Source: Virgibacillus subterraneus (GTDB lineage Bacteria > Bacillota > Bacilli > Bacillales > Amphibacillaceae). From it: a DNA stretch of 64,000 bases. The stretch lies in contig NZ_FOEH01000002.1 of the NCBI RefSeq assembly GCF_900110695.1, positions 1 through 64,000 of the forward strand, written 5' to 3'. Under the pieces are notes generated by a model. It worked only from the letters and a program-made list of their open reading frames with translations, did not search any database and was not told the DNA's origin. How positions within the stretch are numbered: position 1 is the stretch's first letter; each line of letters opens with the position of its first letter. The translations under genes and the position numbers were made by a program. Shown piece after piece: positions 1-8,567 of this stretch.

Positions 1-53
1 AGTTATGAGCCCCGGTTGAGTATTTTTCCATGTTACTTCGCAGTTTATATCTA
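1..53. repeat. Right end of a truncated MITE-like repeat (family R1)
   Basis: Bases 34-51 read TACTTCGCAGTTTATATC. This is identical, as a reverse complement, to the left terminus of the copy at 11577-11594, and 15 of these bases recur at 22851-22865. The preceding gagtatttttcc patch also matches the interior of the 22.5 kb copy. Only the end of the element is inside the window. Confidence 0.6.
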
Positions 54-575
54 ATCAGCAACAAAATAAATCCGAACTAATTCGAATTCTATTTCAAGAA
101 TTACAAATCATAGTTCGTATTTCACTTTGACTAAAACACTTTTTATCCCAGCCTCCTGCTATTTTTATTTTCAAATGCTTCTTCAACTAACGCCATCCAA
201 TCGTTTAAATGTATTAATTCAATAAACAGGATTGTGCCCACTGAATTGCCGGATCCTCATTCCGTTATTTCCTGAGAAACGCCTTTTTTAATCGTGTTAT
301 GTAATCCTTATTCCTCTATTTACCCTATTCAACCATATTTTTCATTTTTATTGGGTAAATAACGGATCCAGGAACCGATTCAACTCTTCAGAACGGCTTT
401 TTTTATTCAGCGGAACCACGATCCACTTCATTACTTTGAGATTCACATTCCGATCCCCTTTTCCTCTTATTTCTGCTACTACGTCTATAATACTTCATCA
501 TAATAGCGTCAATCTTTCTTGCCTTAATTTTAATGTAGCTGTGGGAGTATCACACCTGATATTCATATTAAATGA
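54..575. other. Gene-poor stretch downstream of hemQ
   Basis: No convincing gene is visible. On the minus strand an open stretch from 494 down to a stop at 348-350 encodes about 48 residues that look protein-like (it includes VVPLNKKSRSEELNRFLDPL). It has no start codon and is closed upstream by a TGA, so it may be the decayed 3' end of a lost gene. The motif taacggatcc at 360-369 also has a near inverted partner at about 252-268. I see no clear hemQ terminator here. Confidence 0.4.
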
Positions 576-1319
576 TTAGATTTCAAAATAAGTATTAATT
601 TCTTCTTTAAGTAAATAGTTCCCAATATAAAATGTCCCGAAAATAGCATACTTGGCACTGACCTCATCAAATCGTGTATCATATATAAGCTTCTTGAACT
701 TCAGTGGGTCATCACAAAATAGGGAGACTCCCCATTCGTAGTCATCAAAGCCAATTGAACCTGTTATAATACGTTTAATATCTTCTGTATATGGCTTACT
801 AGTTGCTATGTGTTCAAACATCATACGACCACGTTCTTCTTTTGGCAACGTAAACCAATTGTTTATTTCTCCTCGAAGCTTACTCATTGGGTAAAAGCAA
901 ATATATTGTGTTTTGGGAATGGTTGGATAAAGTTTTGCCAGCATTGCTGGATCCTTATATGGATCTGTCTCACGTTTTGTATAAGAGCTCTTCTCAATAA
1001 TTGACACATATGAATTTACAGGTTGTGTATAGTGAGCAAGTGCTGACTTATTAAATTGGCTCTCAAGTTTGTTTAAGTCCTTCATGGTTGGACGGAGAAC
1101 CATAATCATTAGATCAGCCTTTTGTCCAATAATTGAGTATAAAGCATGTCTGCCTTCCTGGTTACCTTCTACAATTTGCCACTCGCTTAACAAATTATGA
1201 AACTCGATTAGAGCCTCATTTCTTTCATCTTCTGTGGCTCGCTGCCATTTTTCCCAATTAATTGTTCTAAAATCATGTAGTGTATACCATCCATCAAATG
1301 TCGTTACAGATTCGACCAT
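576..1319 (-). CDS. hemQ: Coproheme decarboxylase HemQ
   Basis: HemQ performs the last step of the coproporphyrin-dependent haem pathway of Gram-positive bacteria, removing two propionates from coproheme III with hydrogen peroxide in the cytoplasm. Numbered from the GTG at 1328, Tyr146 in CFYPMSK and His173 in MMFEHIA keep the 27-residue spacing of the catalytic Tyr and proximal His, and the GSIGFDDYEWG block is intact. I prefer the ATG at 1319 (247 residues) because AGGAG touches the upstream GTG. Odd: the loop after the His is IATSKPY where relatives I remember have a glycine-rich GxxGRxY. An inverted repeat lies about 65 bases upstream. Identification is firm. Confidence 0.95.
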   Translation of the reverse strand: MVESVTTFDGWYTLHDFRTINWEKWQRATEDERNEALIEFHNLLSEWQIVEGNQEGRHALYSIIGQKADLMIMVLRPTMKDLNKLESQFNKSALAHYTQPVNSYVSIIEKSSYTKRETDPYKDPAMLAKLYPTIPKTQYICFYPMSKLRGEINNWFTLPKEERGRMMFEHIATSKPYTEDIKRIITGSIGFDDYEWGVSLFCDDPLKFKKLIYDTRFDEVSAKYAIFGTFYIGNYLLKEEINTYFEI

Positions 1320-1380
1320 TTTAATCACTCCTAAGTTAGCTGTTTGTAGTATGAATGGTACACCTGCATAAGCTATTTTA

Positions 1381-1397
1381 TTGTGATTAATATCACG
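1381..1397. promoter_or_regulatory. TTGTGA-N6-TCAC inverted repeat upstream of hemQ
   Basis: TTGTGATTAATATCACG has arms GTGAT and ATCAC around TAAT, with a further TTGTGATTT half-site at about 1422. It resembles both the Fnr/Crp box (TGTGA-N6-TCACA) and the Rex box core. It lies about 60 bases before the hemQ start, so redox or oxygen control of hemQ is a reasonable inference. Confidence 0.4.
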
Positions 1398-1435
1398 CTT
1401 ACATCAGTAATTGCGAAGATATTGTGATTTTAGTA

Positions 1436-1463
1436 AATTAAAAGCGCCCCATCTGGAGCGCTT
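1436..1463 (-). terminator. Intrinsic terminator of the 60-residue gene
   Basis: On the minus strand AAGCGCTCC and GGGGCGCTT form a stem with one mismatch, followed by TTTAATTT. It separates the small gene above it from hemQ. Confidence 0.6.
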
Positions 1464-1472
1464 CTGGTGCGT

Positions 1473-1655
1473 TTAACCCATTCCATTCTGACTAAACTGT
1501 TGCTGATTTCCACCACTGTTCATTTGTGAAACGAAAGGCATCATTTTTTGCATTGTTTGACCAAAGTTTTGATTGTTTTTGGTCATTGTATAGTAAGTTG
1601 CTGCACCAACACCTACTGAAGCGAGTAAAGGTATCCACATGTCATTCCTTTGCAT
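1473..1655 (-). CDS. Small membrane-anchored hypothetical protein
   Basis: I do not recognise the family. The 60-residue product starts MQRNDMWIPLLASVGVGAAT, giving one short hydrophobic segment at about residues 7-20. A polar, methionine-, asparagine- and glutamine-rich tail follows (QQQFSQNG near the end). The ATG at 1655 is chosen because AGGAAGG stands 9-10 bases before it; the longer 72-residue reading has no site. It is a single-gene unit between a flavoprotein gene and hemQ on the same strand, with its own terminator. A membrane-tethered accessory or spore-type peptide would fit, but no function can be assigned. Confidence 0.6.
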   Translation of the reverse strand: MQRNDMWIPLLASVGVGAATYYTMTKNNQNFGQTMQKMMPFVSQMNSGGNQQQFSQNGMG

Positions 1656-1729
1656 TGCAATCCAACCCTTCCTTAGATTATCCCCATACATTAGTAGGAT
1701 GGCACAAAAGTTTTAAAACATGTTAGGTA

Positions 1730-3001
1730 TCAAATACCAGTATAATTACCAGTTTCTAGTGCAGCATTGATACCAGCCAATCTGCCTGTAACTAATGCAG
1801 ATGTGATATTATAGCCTCCAGTGTAGCCATGTATATCCAGTATCTCACCGCAAAAATAAAGTCCATGCATTATTTTAGATTGCATTGTGTTAGGAACAAC
1901 TTCCTTAATGGAAACTCCACCCCCAGTTACAAATGCTTTATCAAGTGATAATGATCCATTGACATTAAAAGAGAAATGCTTAATATCATGAACGATTGTC
2001 CGAATGATTTCTTTAGAAACGGTTGCTGCTTTTTGCTCTTCGCTAACTTGATGCTTATTCAGAATATAAGTAAGGAGTCGCTCCGGGATTAATCCTTTCA
2101 AAATATTTTTTATGGATTTTTTGGGATTCTCTTCCATGGAACTCAAAATGGATTGTATCAATTTCTCCTCCTGTTCATCAGGTAGCACATCAAGAATCAT
2201 TTGAACCTCATTTTGCCCCTTCATAAGTTCTTTAACAACAAATTGGGAACATCGTAACACCGCAGGACCTGATATGCCAAAGTGGGTAAATATCATGTCC
2301 ATTTGGTGTGTGATGATGGGCTTGCTCTTTTTATTTAATACAGTTAAAGCTACATCACGTAAGGATAAACCTTGCAGGCTTTTATTTTTAATAAATGGTT
2401 CATTGGAGGTAAGTGCAACTTCAGTTGGATACAATTCGGTAACAGTATGCCCGGCTTTTTTTGCCCATTCGTAGCCGTCACCAGTAGACCCTGTATGCGG
2501 AACAGCCTTTCCTCCAACCGCTATGACAAGTGATTTAGTATGTATTTTCGAGTCATCATTCAAAATAATAATATGTTCATTTTCATCATAATGAACAGCT
2601 CTAACGGTAGTGCTCATCCTTACTTCAACATGCAGTTCATCCAACTTATTGATTAATGCATTCACCACGGTTTTTGCAGAATTTGATGCAGGGAACATAC
2701 GACCATGGTCTTCTTCTTTAAGACCAACACCCATCCCTTCAAAAAAGTCGATAATATCGTAATTGTTAAATACGGAAAATGGGCTATATAGAAACTTGCC
2801 ATTTCCTGGAATGTGTTTAATAACTTCATCTTCTGGCAGCCGGTTAGTTACATTGCAACGACCTCCACCAGAAATAGCAAGTTTCGTACCTAGCTTCTTA
2901 CCTTTCTCAATCAACATTGTTTTAGCTCCACTTTCAGCTGCAGCAATTGAAGCCATTAGTCCTGATGGACCGCCTCCAATTATTATTACATCGTATGACA
3001 A
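1730..3001 (-). CDS. ytfP: HI0933/BaiN-family NAD(P)/FAD-dependent oxidoreductase (YtfP-like)
   Basis: The 423-residue protein begins with a Rossmann FAD site, [12 protein letters not shown] at about residues 6-17, followed by the family signature [10 protein letters not shown] at about 44-53. It ends with the TGGGV and [16 protein letters not shown] segments that close the FAD fold. Members are cytosolic flavoproteins of largely unknown substrate; B. subtilis YtfP sits in the same neighbourhood. The start is TTG at 3001, with AAAGGA ten bases upstream and the glycine-rich motif correctly placed. It is divergent from the murJ-type gene at 3238. The family is certain, the reaction is not. Confidence 0.85.
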   Translation of the reverse strand: MSYDVIIIGGGPSGLMASIAAAESGAKTMLIEKGKKLGTKLAISGGGRCNVTNRLPEDEVIKHIPGNGKFLYSPFSVFNNYDIIDFFEGMGVGLKEEDHGRMFPASNSAKTVVNALINKLDELHVEVRMSTTVRAVHYDENEHIIILNDDSKIHTKSLVIAVGGKAVPHTGSTGDGYEWAKKAGHTVTELYPTEVALTSNEPFIKNKSLQGLSLRDVALTVLNKKSKPIITHQMDMIFTHFGISGPAVLRCSQFVVKELMKGQNEVQMILDVLPDEQEEKLIQSILSSMEENPKKSIKNILKGLIPERLLTYILNKHQVSEEQKAATVSKEIIRTIVHDIKHFSFNVNGSLSLDKAFVTGGGVSIKEVVPNTMQSKIMHGLYFCGEILDIHGYTGGYNITSALVTGRLAGINAALETGNYTGI

Positions 3002-3237
3002 GATTCTTCATTCCTTTCGTTACTAGCATACCACTTTTCCGGTTGCATTTAGAAAAAACAAAAACTTTCATATGGTAACAAGCACTCATTTATTTTAAAT
3101 CAATATTAATTTGTATTAATAAAAAGTGCAAAAATAATATTATTTTTCGAATGCCTTTGACAAATCATAACGTACATATTAATTATCTGTGATAAAATAA
3201 CTTTAAACGTAATTTTTAAATAGATGCAGGTGAAATA

Positions 3238-4857
3238 ATGTCGAATATTGTTAGAGGCACTATGTTACTTACAGGTGCGTCATTTTTATCTAAGTTTCTA
3301 GGGATGATTTATGTTATTCCTTTTCATTGGCTTGTTGGTGAAACAGGCGGAACGCTCTACTCTTATGCCTATACTCCATATAGTATTTTAATTAGTATAT
3401 CCACAATTGGTGTACCATTAGCCGTTTCGAAGTTTGTCTCTAAGTATAATTCATTGGGTGATTATGAAACGGGAATGCGCATGTTTAAGGCAGGAATATC
3501 ATTAATGGCGGCTACGGGTTTTCTTGGCTTCCTTGTTTTGTTCTTCGGCGCTGAACTAATGGCTAGTTTAATCATATCAAATGAAGATATTGGTGAAATT
3601 AAAATTGCAGATGTCTCAATGGTCATTAGAGCGGTTAGTTTTGCCTTATTGATTATACCAGCAATGAGTATTGTTCGAGGGTTCTTTCAGGGATATGAAT
3701 CAATGGCGCCAACCGCAGTTTCACAAGTGATAGAACAAATTGCGCGGATTGTTTTTTTATTAAGTGCAACGTTTATCGTTATTACTTTATTTAATGGGTC
3801 AATAGCTACTGCAGTTGGTTTTGCGACATTTGCAGCTGTTATAGGAGCATTAGCATCATGTGTCGTCTTATTCGTATATTGGCGTAAAAGGAAACCTGCT
3901 ATACAAAAGCAGGTACAGCAACAACGTGTCAAACATGATATTCCTAAAAAAGATCTTATTAAGGAACTATTCAGTTATGCAGGACCTTTTATATTAGTAG
4001 GGATTGCAATTCCATTATATCAGTCAGTTGATCTGTTTACGTTTGAACGGGCAATGATTGCTGTTGGAAATGGAGAGGTATCTGAAACATCTTATTCGGC
4101 TATTAATTTGTATGGTCATAAGCTTGTAATTATCCCTGTAACGATTGCAACTGGACTATCATTAGCTATTATACCAGCTCTTACAAAATCATTTACGAAA
4201 GATAATAAACAGCTGTTGAATCAACAAATTAATCAATCATTACAAATAGTACTAATTCTTGTTGTTCCCGCAGTTGTTGGCCTGTCAATGCTGTCAGATG
4301 TAGCATATGGTTCTCTTTATGGTATGGGGAATATCAATATCACAGGCACATTACTAGGCTGGTATGCACCAGTTGCATTATTATTTGCTTTATTTACGGT
4401 AACGTCAGCTATACTACAGGGAGTTAATCAGCAGCGTTTTGCGGTAATCAGTTTATCCGGTGGCTTGTTAGTAAAGGTACTGCTTAATATCCAGCTAATT
4501 CATGTCTTTGGGGCAAAAGGAGCTATTTTTGGGACAGCTCTTGCTGCGGGAACTGCAGTAATTCTAAATATTTGGCGTATAAAATCGTCAACTCGGTTTT
4601 CATTCAAACAAACTTTTAAACGCTTCTTATTAATTTGTATATTTACCATAATTATGTGTATTGCTATATGGATTGTGAAAGTAGTATTTGGAACATTTTT
4701 AGCATATGAAGATTCACGTTTGTCAGCTACTATTATGTTAATGACTGGAGTACTTGCTGGTGGAGGAGTCTATCTATGGTTTGCCTATGAATCAACACTT
4801 CTTGAACGTTTATTAGGCAATCGTGTACGGGTTTTAGACAAATTTTTTCACAGGTAA
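3238..4857 (+). CDS. murJ: MurJ-type lipid II flippase (YtgP)
   Basis: The 539-residue integral membrane protein has about fourteen hydrophobic segments and belongs to the MVF/polysaccharide-biosynthesis exporter superfamily. Its length matches B. subtilis YtgP, which can replace MurJ in moving lipid-linked peptidoglycan precursor across the membrane. The N terminus (LTGASFLSKFLGMIYVIPF) is typical. The ATG at 3238 follows AGGTGA by five bases. The rsuA-like gene starts 13 bases after its stop, so the two are probably co-transcribed. It could also act on another lipid-linked glycan, since SpoVB-type paralogues look similar, but size and context favour YtgP. Confidence 0.85.
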   Translation: MSNIVRGTMLLTGASFLSKFLGMIYVIPFHWLVGETGGTLYSYAYTPYSILISISTIGVPLAVSKFVSKYNSLGDYETGMRMFKAGISLMAATGFLGFLVLFFGAELMASLIISNEDIGEIKIADVSMVIRAVSFALLIIPAMSIVRGFFQGYESMAPTAVSQVIEQIARIVFLLSATFIVITLFNGSIATAVGFATFAAVIGALASCVVLFVYWRKRKPAIQKQVQQQRVKHDIPKKDLIKELFSYAGPFILVGIAIPLYQSVDLFTFERAMIAVGNGEVSETSYSAINLYGHKLVIIPVTIATGLSLAIIPALTKSFTKDNKQLLNQQINQSLQIVLILVVPAVVGLSMLSDVAYGSLYGMGNINITGTLLGWYAPVALLFALFTVTSAILQGVNQQRFAVISLSGGLLVKVLLNIQLIHVFGAKGAIFGTALAAGTAVILNIWRIKSSTRFSFKQTFKRFLLICIFTIIMCIAIWIVKVVFGTFLAYEDSRLSATIMLMTGVLAGGGVYLWFAYESTLLERLLGNRVRVLDKFFHR

Positions 4858-4870
4858 GGAGTTTTATATC

Positions 4871-5590
4871 GTGCGGCTTGATAAATTATTATCTAATATG
4901 GGCTTTGGCAGTAGGAAAGATATAAAGGCAATACTGAAAAAGAAGCATATTAGTGTCAATGGGAAAACAGTGAAAGATGGAAGCATGCATGTAGATACAG
5001 AAATGGACATAATAAAAGTACAAGGAGAAATAGTTAAGTATCAAAAATACATTTATTTGATGATGAACAAACCTCCTGGCTATGTATCGGCAACAGTGGA
5101 TAATCGGAATAAAACAGTGATTGATATGTTGCCGTCATCCTACCAGCTTTTTAATCCATTCCCTGTAGGCAGGCTTGATAAGGATACAGAAGGGTTACTG
5201 CTAATAACGAATGATGGGGAGTTAGCGCATCAGCTTATTTCTCCCAAAAAAGATGTAGAAAAGACATATTATGCTAAAATAAAAGGACATGTTACAGAAG
5301 ACGATATTATAAAATTTAAAAATGGGATCACTCTTGACGATGGATATCAGGCGAAGCCAGCCAGATTACAAATTTTGCATACTGACATTCAATCCGAAAT
5401 TGAGGTAACTGTTACAGAAGGTAAATTTCATCAAGTGAAACGTATGTTTGATGCGGTGAATAAGAAAGTTGTATATTTAAAGCGGATTAGAATGGGTGAG
5501 TTAGAGCTTGATTGTAATCTTTCAACAGGTGATATTCGAGAATTGACTAAGGATGAAATGAAGTATTGTCTTTCCCAAAAAAAGAGCTGA
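4871..5590 (+). CDS. ytzG: RsuA-family 16S rRNA pseudouridine synthase (YtzG-like)
   Basis: An S4 RNA-binding domain covers about residues 1-48 (MRLDKLLSNMGFGSRKDI). The catalytic domain carries the RsuA motif GRLDKDTEGLL, whose Asp is the catalytic nucleophile. Members isomerise a uridine in small-subunit rRNA, position 516 in the best-known case. The start is GTG at 4871 with AAGGAG nine bases upstream. It follows the flippase gene closely. The last codons run into a hairpin that serves as the terminator of the convergent ytzE gene. Family certain; the exact target base is by analogy. Confidence 0.88.
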   Translation: MRLDKLLSNMGFGSRKDIKAILKKKHISVNGKTVKDGSMHVDTEMDIIKVQGEIVKYQKYIYLMMNKPPGYVSATVDNRNKTVIDMLPSSYQLFNPFPVGRLDKDTEGLLLITNDGELAHQLISPKKDVEKTYYAKIKGHVTEDDIIKFKNGITLDDGYQAKPARLQILHTDIQSEIEVTVTEGKFHQVKRMFDAVNKKVVYLKRIRMGELELDCNLSTGDIRELTKDEMKYCLSQKKS

Positions 5591-5607
5591 CAAAGGCATC
5601 TGTCAGC
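5576..5607 (-). terminator. Terminator of ytzE, embedded in the end of the rsuA-like gene
   Basis: GCTGACA (5586-5592) pairs perfectly with TGTCAGC (5601-5607). Read on the minus strand it is followed by TCTTTTTTT. The U-tract therefore lies inside the last codons of the convergent gene. Confidence 0.75.
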
Positions 5608-5623
5608 GGATATCTCCATATTC

Positions 5624-5842
5624 TTAAGATATTTTTACAGGTTTACTTGTCGTTTTCCATCTGCCGCGATTAGGACTACTTACCAAACCGTTATGTTCCA
5701 AAACGTTCAAATCACGCTGAACAGTGCGGTCAGTAGTTCCGAATTCTTCAGCTAATTCCGTAGTCGAAACTGTCCCATTCTCTCTAATATAAAGATAGAC
5801 AGCTTTGACTCTAGTTAGCATTCTGGATGTTGGTTGATTCAA
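5624..5842 (-). CDS. ytzE: Small DeoR-type helix-turn-helix regulator YtzE
   Basis: The 72-residue protein is a lone winged-helix DeoR DNA-binding domain. ELAEEFGTTDRTVQRDLNVL at about residues 29-48 is the helix-turn-helix, followed by a short wing and no sugar-binding domain. B. subtilis YtzE has the same size and position. The start is TTG at 5842 with AAGGAG upstream. It is convergent with the rsuA-like gene. It probably represses or activates a nearby unit as a small dimer; the target is unknown. Confidence 0.82.
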   Translation of the reverse strand: MNQPTSRMLTRVKAVYLYIRENGTVSTTELAEEFGTTDRTVQRDLNVLEHNGLVSSPNRGRWKTTSKPVKIS

Positions 5843-5947
5843 AGAACCACTCCTTAAAAAAAATCATTCTCTTGTGGTGCAAGTGAATCTGTATTGTTAT
5901 TCTTATTTTACACTAAAAATGTAAATATTTTAAATACTTTGTTTATA

Positions 5948-6016
5948 AGTTAAGAAAGTAAAAATACTTTCTAACTGTAAAAGATGCTTTCGCCAAAAAA
6001 CTGCCGATTTCTAAAA
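5948..6016 (+). repeat. Hairpin repeat element, family R2, copy 1 (degenerate)
   Basis: GTTAAGAAAGTA and TACTTTCTAAC form a hairpin, followed by gatgctttcgcca. This matches the order of elements in the clear copies at 63.15 and 63.26 kb. It ends about 30 bases before thpR. Confidence 0.5.
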
Positions 6017-6045
6017 AGTGTTAAAAACGAAAATGAGGAATGGTT

Positions 6046-6615
6046 ATGACAAATGAGCCACACTATTTTATTGCTATCCCACTGAAAGAAAGGCATAAAG
6101 AATACTATTCTAAATGGCAATTTGATTTAAAAGAAGAGTTGCCCTATAAACAGTGGGCGAATAAAGAAGATTTACATATCACGTTAAAATTTTTGGGGTC
6201 TGTGGAATCTAATAAACTTAATCAACTTTTGAATTACTTGAATGTTTTAGAAAAAACAAATGAATTTAAAATAGCTACAGGATCATTAGGGTTCTTTGGT
6301 AATCCAAAAAAACCACGTGTATTATGGGTGGGTGTTGACAAAACAAGTGCTTTGGCAGCATTACACCATGATGTGGAAGACGTTTCGGTGAGTGCTGGTT
6401 TCGAGAAAGATAGACGACCTTTTTCTCCACACATAACGCTTGCAAAAAAATGGAATGGTGAAGAAGTGAGCATGTCCGGGTTAAAGGAACAATATGATAA
6501 TGATGAAAGATTGGACTTGATTGTAAATCAAGTTATTGTATACCGGATTTTTCCTGCTAGGACACCAAAATATGAAGTTGTAGCTGCATATGAACTAAAA
6601 GGGGAGGTTGATTAA
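6046..6615 (+). CDS. thpR: RNA 2',3'-cyclic phosphodiesterase ThpR (LigT/YtlP)
   Basis: The protein is a two-histidine (2H) phosphoesterase: the paired HxT motifs are HITLKFLG near residue 46 and HITLAKKW near residue 130. Such enzymes open 2',3'-cyclic phosphates on RNA ends to 2'-phosphates. The ATG at 6046 is chosen because GAGGA lies six bases before it, whereas it abuts the upstream ATG at 6040. The stop is immediately followed by the GTG of the next gene, so thpR, the NERD-like gene and the lipid kinase form one operon, as in B. subtilis ytlPQR. A hairpin repeat lies just upstream. Confidence 0.88.
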   Translation: MTNEPHYFIAIPLKERHKEYYSKWQFDLKEELPYKQWANKEDLHITLKFLGSVESNKLNQLLNYLNVLEKTNEFKIATGSLGFFGNPKKPRVLWVGVDKTSALAALHHDVEDVSVSAGFEKDRRPFSPHITLAKKWNGEEVSMSGLKEQYDNDERLDLIVNQVIVYRIFPARTPKYEVVAAYELKGEVD

Positions 6616-7542
6616 GTGGCTCAATTAATTAAGCTGCAGGATTATATATCCCGGTATGAGTGGAACGCATACCGTTATCCTAGTCAATATATGCGTCTGA
6701 AACAAGATAATTGGAAAAAACTTCAATATATGTCGATGAAAGAAGGTACTGTAAAGGCTGGAGAAGAGGAACATGAGGAACAGAGCTCAACTTTTTCGAA
6801 ATGGAAATCATTCATAAAAACAGGAAACTGGCAAACTGAAGGGGAAGATGCAGCAGATGAGGATAATGTTCTACCCAAGACAGAAAATGACTTAAAGCAG
6901 TATTTTCTAAATAAATTATTCCCACTGCAATTAAAGTGGGCTACATCAACTGTCACTGATGTATCATTTATGGATAAGAGTTATTATCAGGATGATACGC
7001 TAAGGTATTTTCTGCAAAGGTTTCCTGATACTTATTTATTAATGTATTATCCAATTTTTAATATAAAAAAAGCTCCAATTGATGGAGAAATTATCCTGCT
7101 TAGCCCTATTGGTATAGAAATCATATATTTAATTGAAAAAAATCATAACGCAAAAATAGTAGCGGATGATGAGCGCACATGGATAGTAGAAGAAAGAGAG
7201 GAACAGTCCAAAATACTAAGTCCTATGATTGCTTTAAAACGTACTGAACAACTTGTTAAAAGTATATTGAGTAAAGAAGATATTGAATTTCCTATTAATA
7301 AAGTTGTATTATCACGAGTAAATAATATTGAATTTATTTCAGAACCATTTAATACAAAAATAATTGGGAAATATAATTATAAGAAATGGTTTAAAGAGAA
7401 ACGAAGCCTTGTATCGCCCCTGAAAAGCAGTCAGCTAAAAATTGCAGATTTATTATTAAAAAATTGCCAATCAACATCCGTTAAGCGACCGGAGTGGGAA
7501 GAAGATAATAATACATTTTCAGTTGGTACAGAGGATGAGTAA
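6616..7542 (+). CDS. ytlQ: NERD-like protein (YtlQ family)
   Basis: I recognise this by position and by the stretch at about residues 120-175, where a predicted strand-rich core (YYPIFNIKKAPIDGEIILL followed by PIGIEIIYLIE) resembles a NERD nuclease-related domain. The invariant acidic and lysine residues of active nucleases are not obvious, so activity is uncertain. Residues 45-85 are charged and low in complexity (EEEHEEQSS). There are no membrane segments. The start is GTG directly after the thpR stop with GGGGAGG upstream; its stop codon overlaps the ATG context of the kinase gene. Function unknown. Confidence 0.7.
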   Translation: MAQLIKLQDYISRYEWNAYRYPSQYMRLKQDNWKKLQYMSMKEGTVKAGEEEHEEQSSTFSKWKSFIKTGNWQTEGEDAADEDNVLPKTENDLKQYFLNKLFPLQLKWATSTVTDVSFMDKSYYQDDTLRYFLQRFPDTYLLMYYPIFNIKKAPIDGEIILLSPIGIEIIYLIEKNHNAKIVADDERTWIVEEREEQSKILSPMIALKRTEQLVKSILSKEDIEFPINKVVLSRVNNIEFISEPFNTKIIGKYNYKKWFKEKRSLVSPLKSSQLKIADLLLKNCQSTSVKRPEWEEDNNTFSVGTEDE

Positions 7543-8457
7543 ATGTATATATTTATTGTAAACCCGATTGCAGGAAATGGGGGCGCTAAGAAGGCATATT
7601 CAAAGATTTCAAAAACAGAAGCCTTTAAACAAATAGATAGTAAGTGTTTTTTCACGGAATATTTCGGACATGCGGAACGAATTGCCAAACACCTGCCTAT
7701 TGATTTTCCAGGAATCGTTACCTGTGTAGTTGTTATCGGTGGTGATGGAACGTTACATGAGGTAATAAATGGCCTTTGTAAACCAGTAGTACCTGTTTCA
7801 TTTATTCCTGCAGGGTCTGGAAATGATTTTGCAAGGGGTTGTGATATAAAAGGAAAACCAGTTGAAATCTTTCAACGAATTGTACGTCAAAACAGCAAAT
7901 CTTATTGGTTAGGATGTTATCAGGAAATAGGAAAAAGTCCACGTAATATAGTTAATAGTATCGGCTTTGGCTTTGATGCGGAAATTGCAAAAGCTGTAAA
8001 TAATTCAAAGTATAAAAAACTGTTAAGTAATCTCCACTTAGGTAAAATTAGTTATGTGATAGGACTTATAAAAGTATTATTCAGCTTTAGACCAATGAAT
8101 CTAGAAATAATAGTAGATGGTAAAAAATATAAGCTTTCCAATTGCTGGATGGTAACAATTGCACAACATCCCTTTTATGGTGGAGGTATGAAAATTATAC
8201 CTAATGCAACGATACAAGCCGGTATTTTTCCTGTACTTTTCATCCATTCAATATCAAAATGGAAGGTATTAGGCGTTTTTATGACAGTATTTAGCGGGAA
8301 GCATGTTAACTTTAAAGAGGTAGAGCTTATGGAAGCAAATCGTCTCGAAATTTCTTCTAAGAAGAAGATTCCTTATCAAGTAGATGGGCAGACGGATGTT
8401 TGCTTCTCTTGTGTTATTACGAAGCAACAAGACGCTATTGAGGTTGTTGGCGCGTAA
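7543..8457 (+). CDS. ytlR: Diacylglycerol kinase-family lipid kinase (YtlR-like)
   Basis: The 304-residue protein has the lipid/sphingosine kinase catalytic domain: NPIAGNGGAKKAY at about 6-18, the nucleotide loop VVIGGDGTLHEVINGL at about 64-79, and PAGSGNDFARGC. A beta-rich C-terminal domain follows. It should phosphorylate a diacylglycerol or related lipid at the inner membrane face. B. subtilis has DgkB as the main soluble enzyme, so this ytlR-type gene is probably a paralogue with a different lipid. The ATG follows the previous stop with no gap, and GAGG inside the upstream coding end serves as ribosome site. Confidence 0.85.
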   Translation: MYIFIVNPIAGNGGAKKAYSKISKTEAFKQIDSKCFFTEYFGHAERIAKHLPIDFPGIVTCVVVIGGDGTLHEVINGLCKPVVPVSFIPAGSGNDFARGCDIKGKPVEIFQRIVRQNSKSYWLGCYQEIGKSPRNIVNSIGFGFDAEIAKAVNNSKYKKLLSNLHLGKISYVIGLIKVLFSFRPMNLEIIVDGKKYKLSNCWMVTIAQHPFYGGGMKIIPNATIQAGIFPVLFIHSISKWKVLGVFMTVFSGKHVNFKEVELMEANRLEISSKKKIPYQVDGQTDVCFSCVITKQQDAIEVVGA

Positions 8458-8567
8458 GTTTTGCTTGAAATTAATGTAGAATTCCTATAATCTATTCTCA
8501 TGTCTCTTTTTTAAAATAAAATTATAATAAGATGCAAAAATATAGATGATGATTTGAGGTATGTACG

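Noticed and set aside
3157-3185. SigA promoter for the murJ-type gene starting at TTGACA
   Set aside because: TTGACA is perfect but no acceptable -10 box lies at 16-18 bases; the nearby TAAAAT is 30 bases away.
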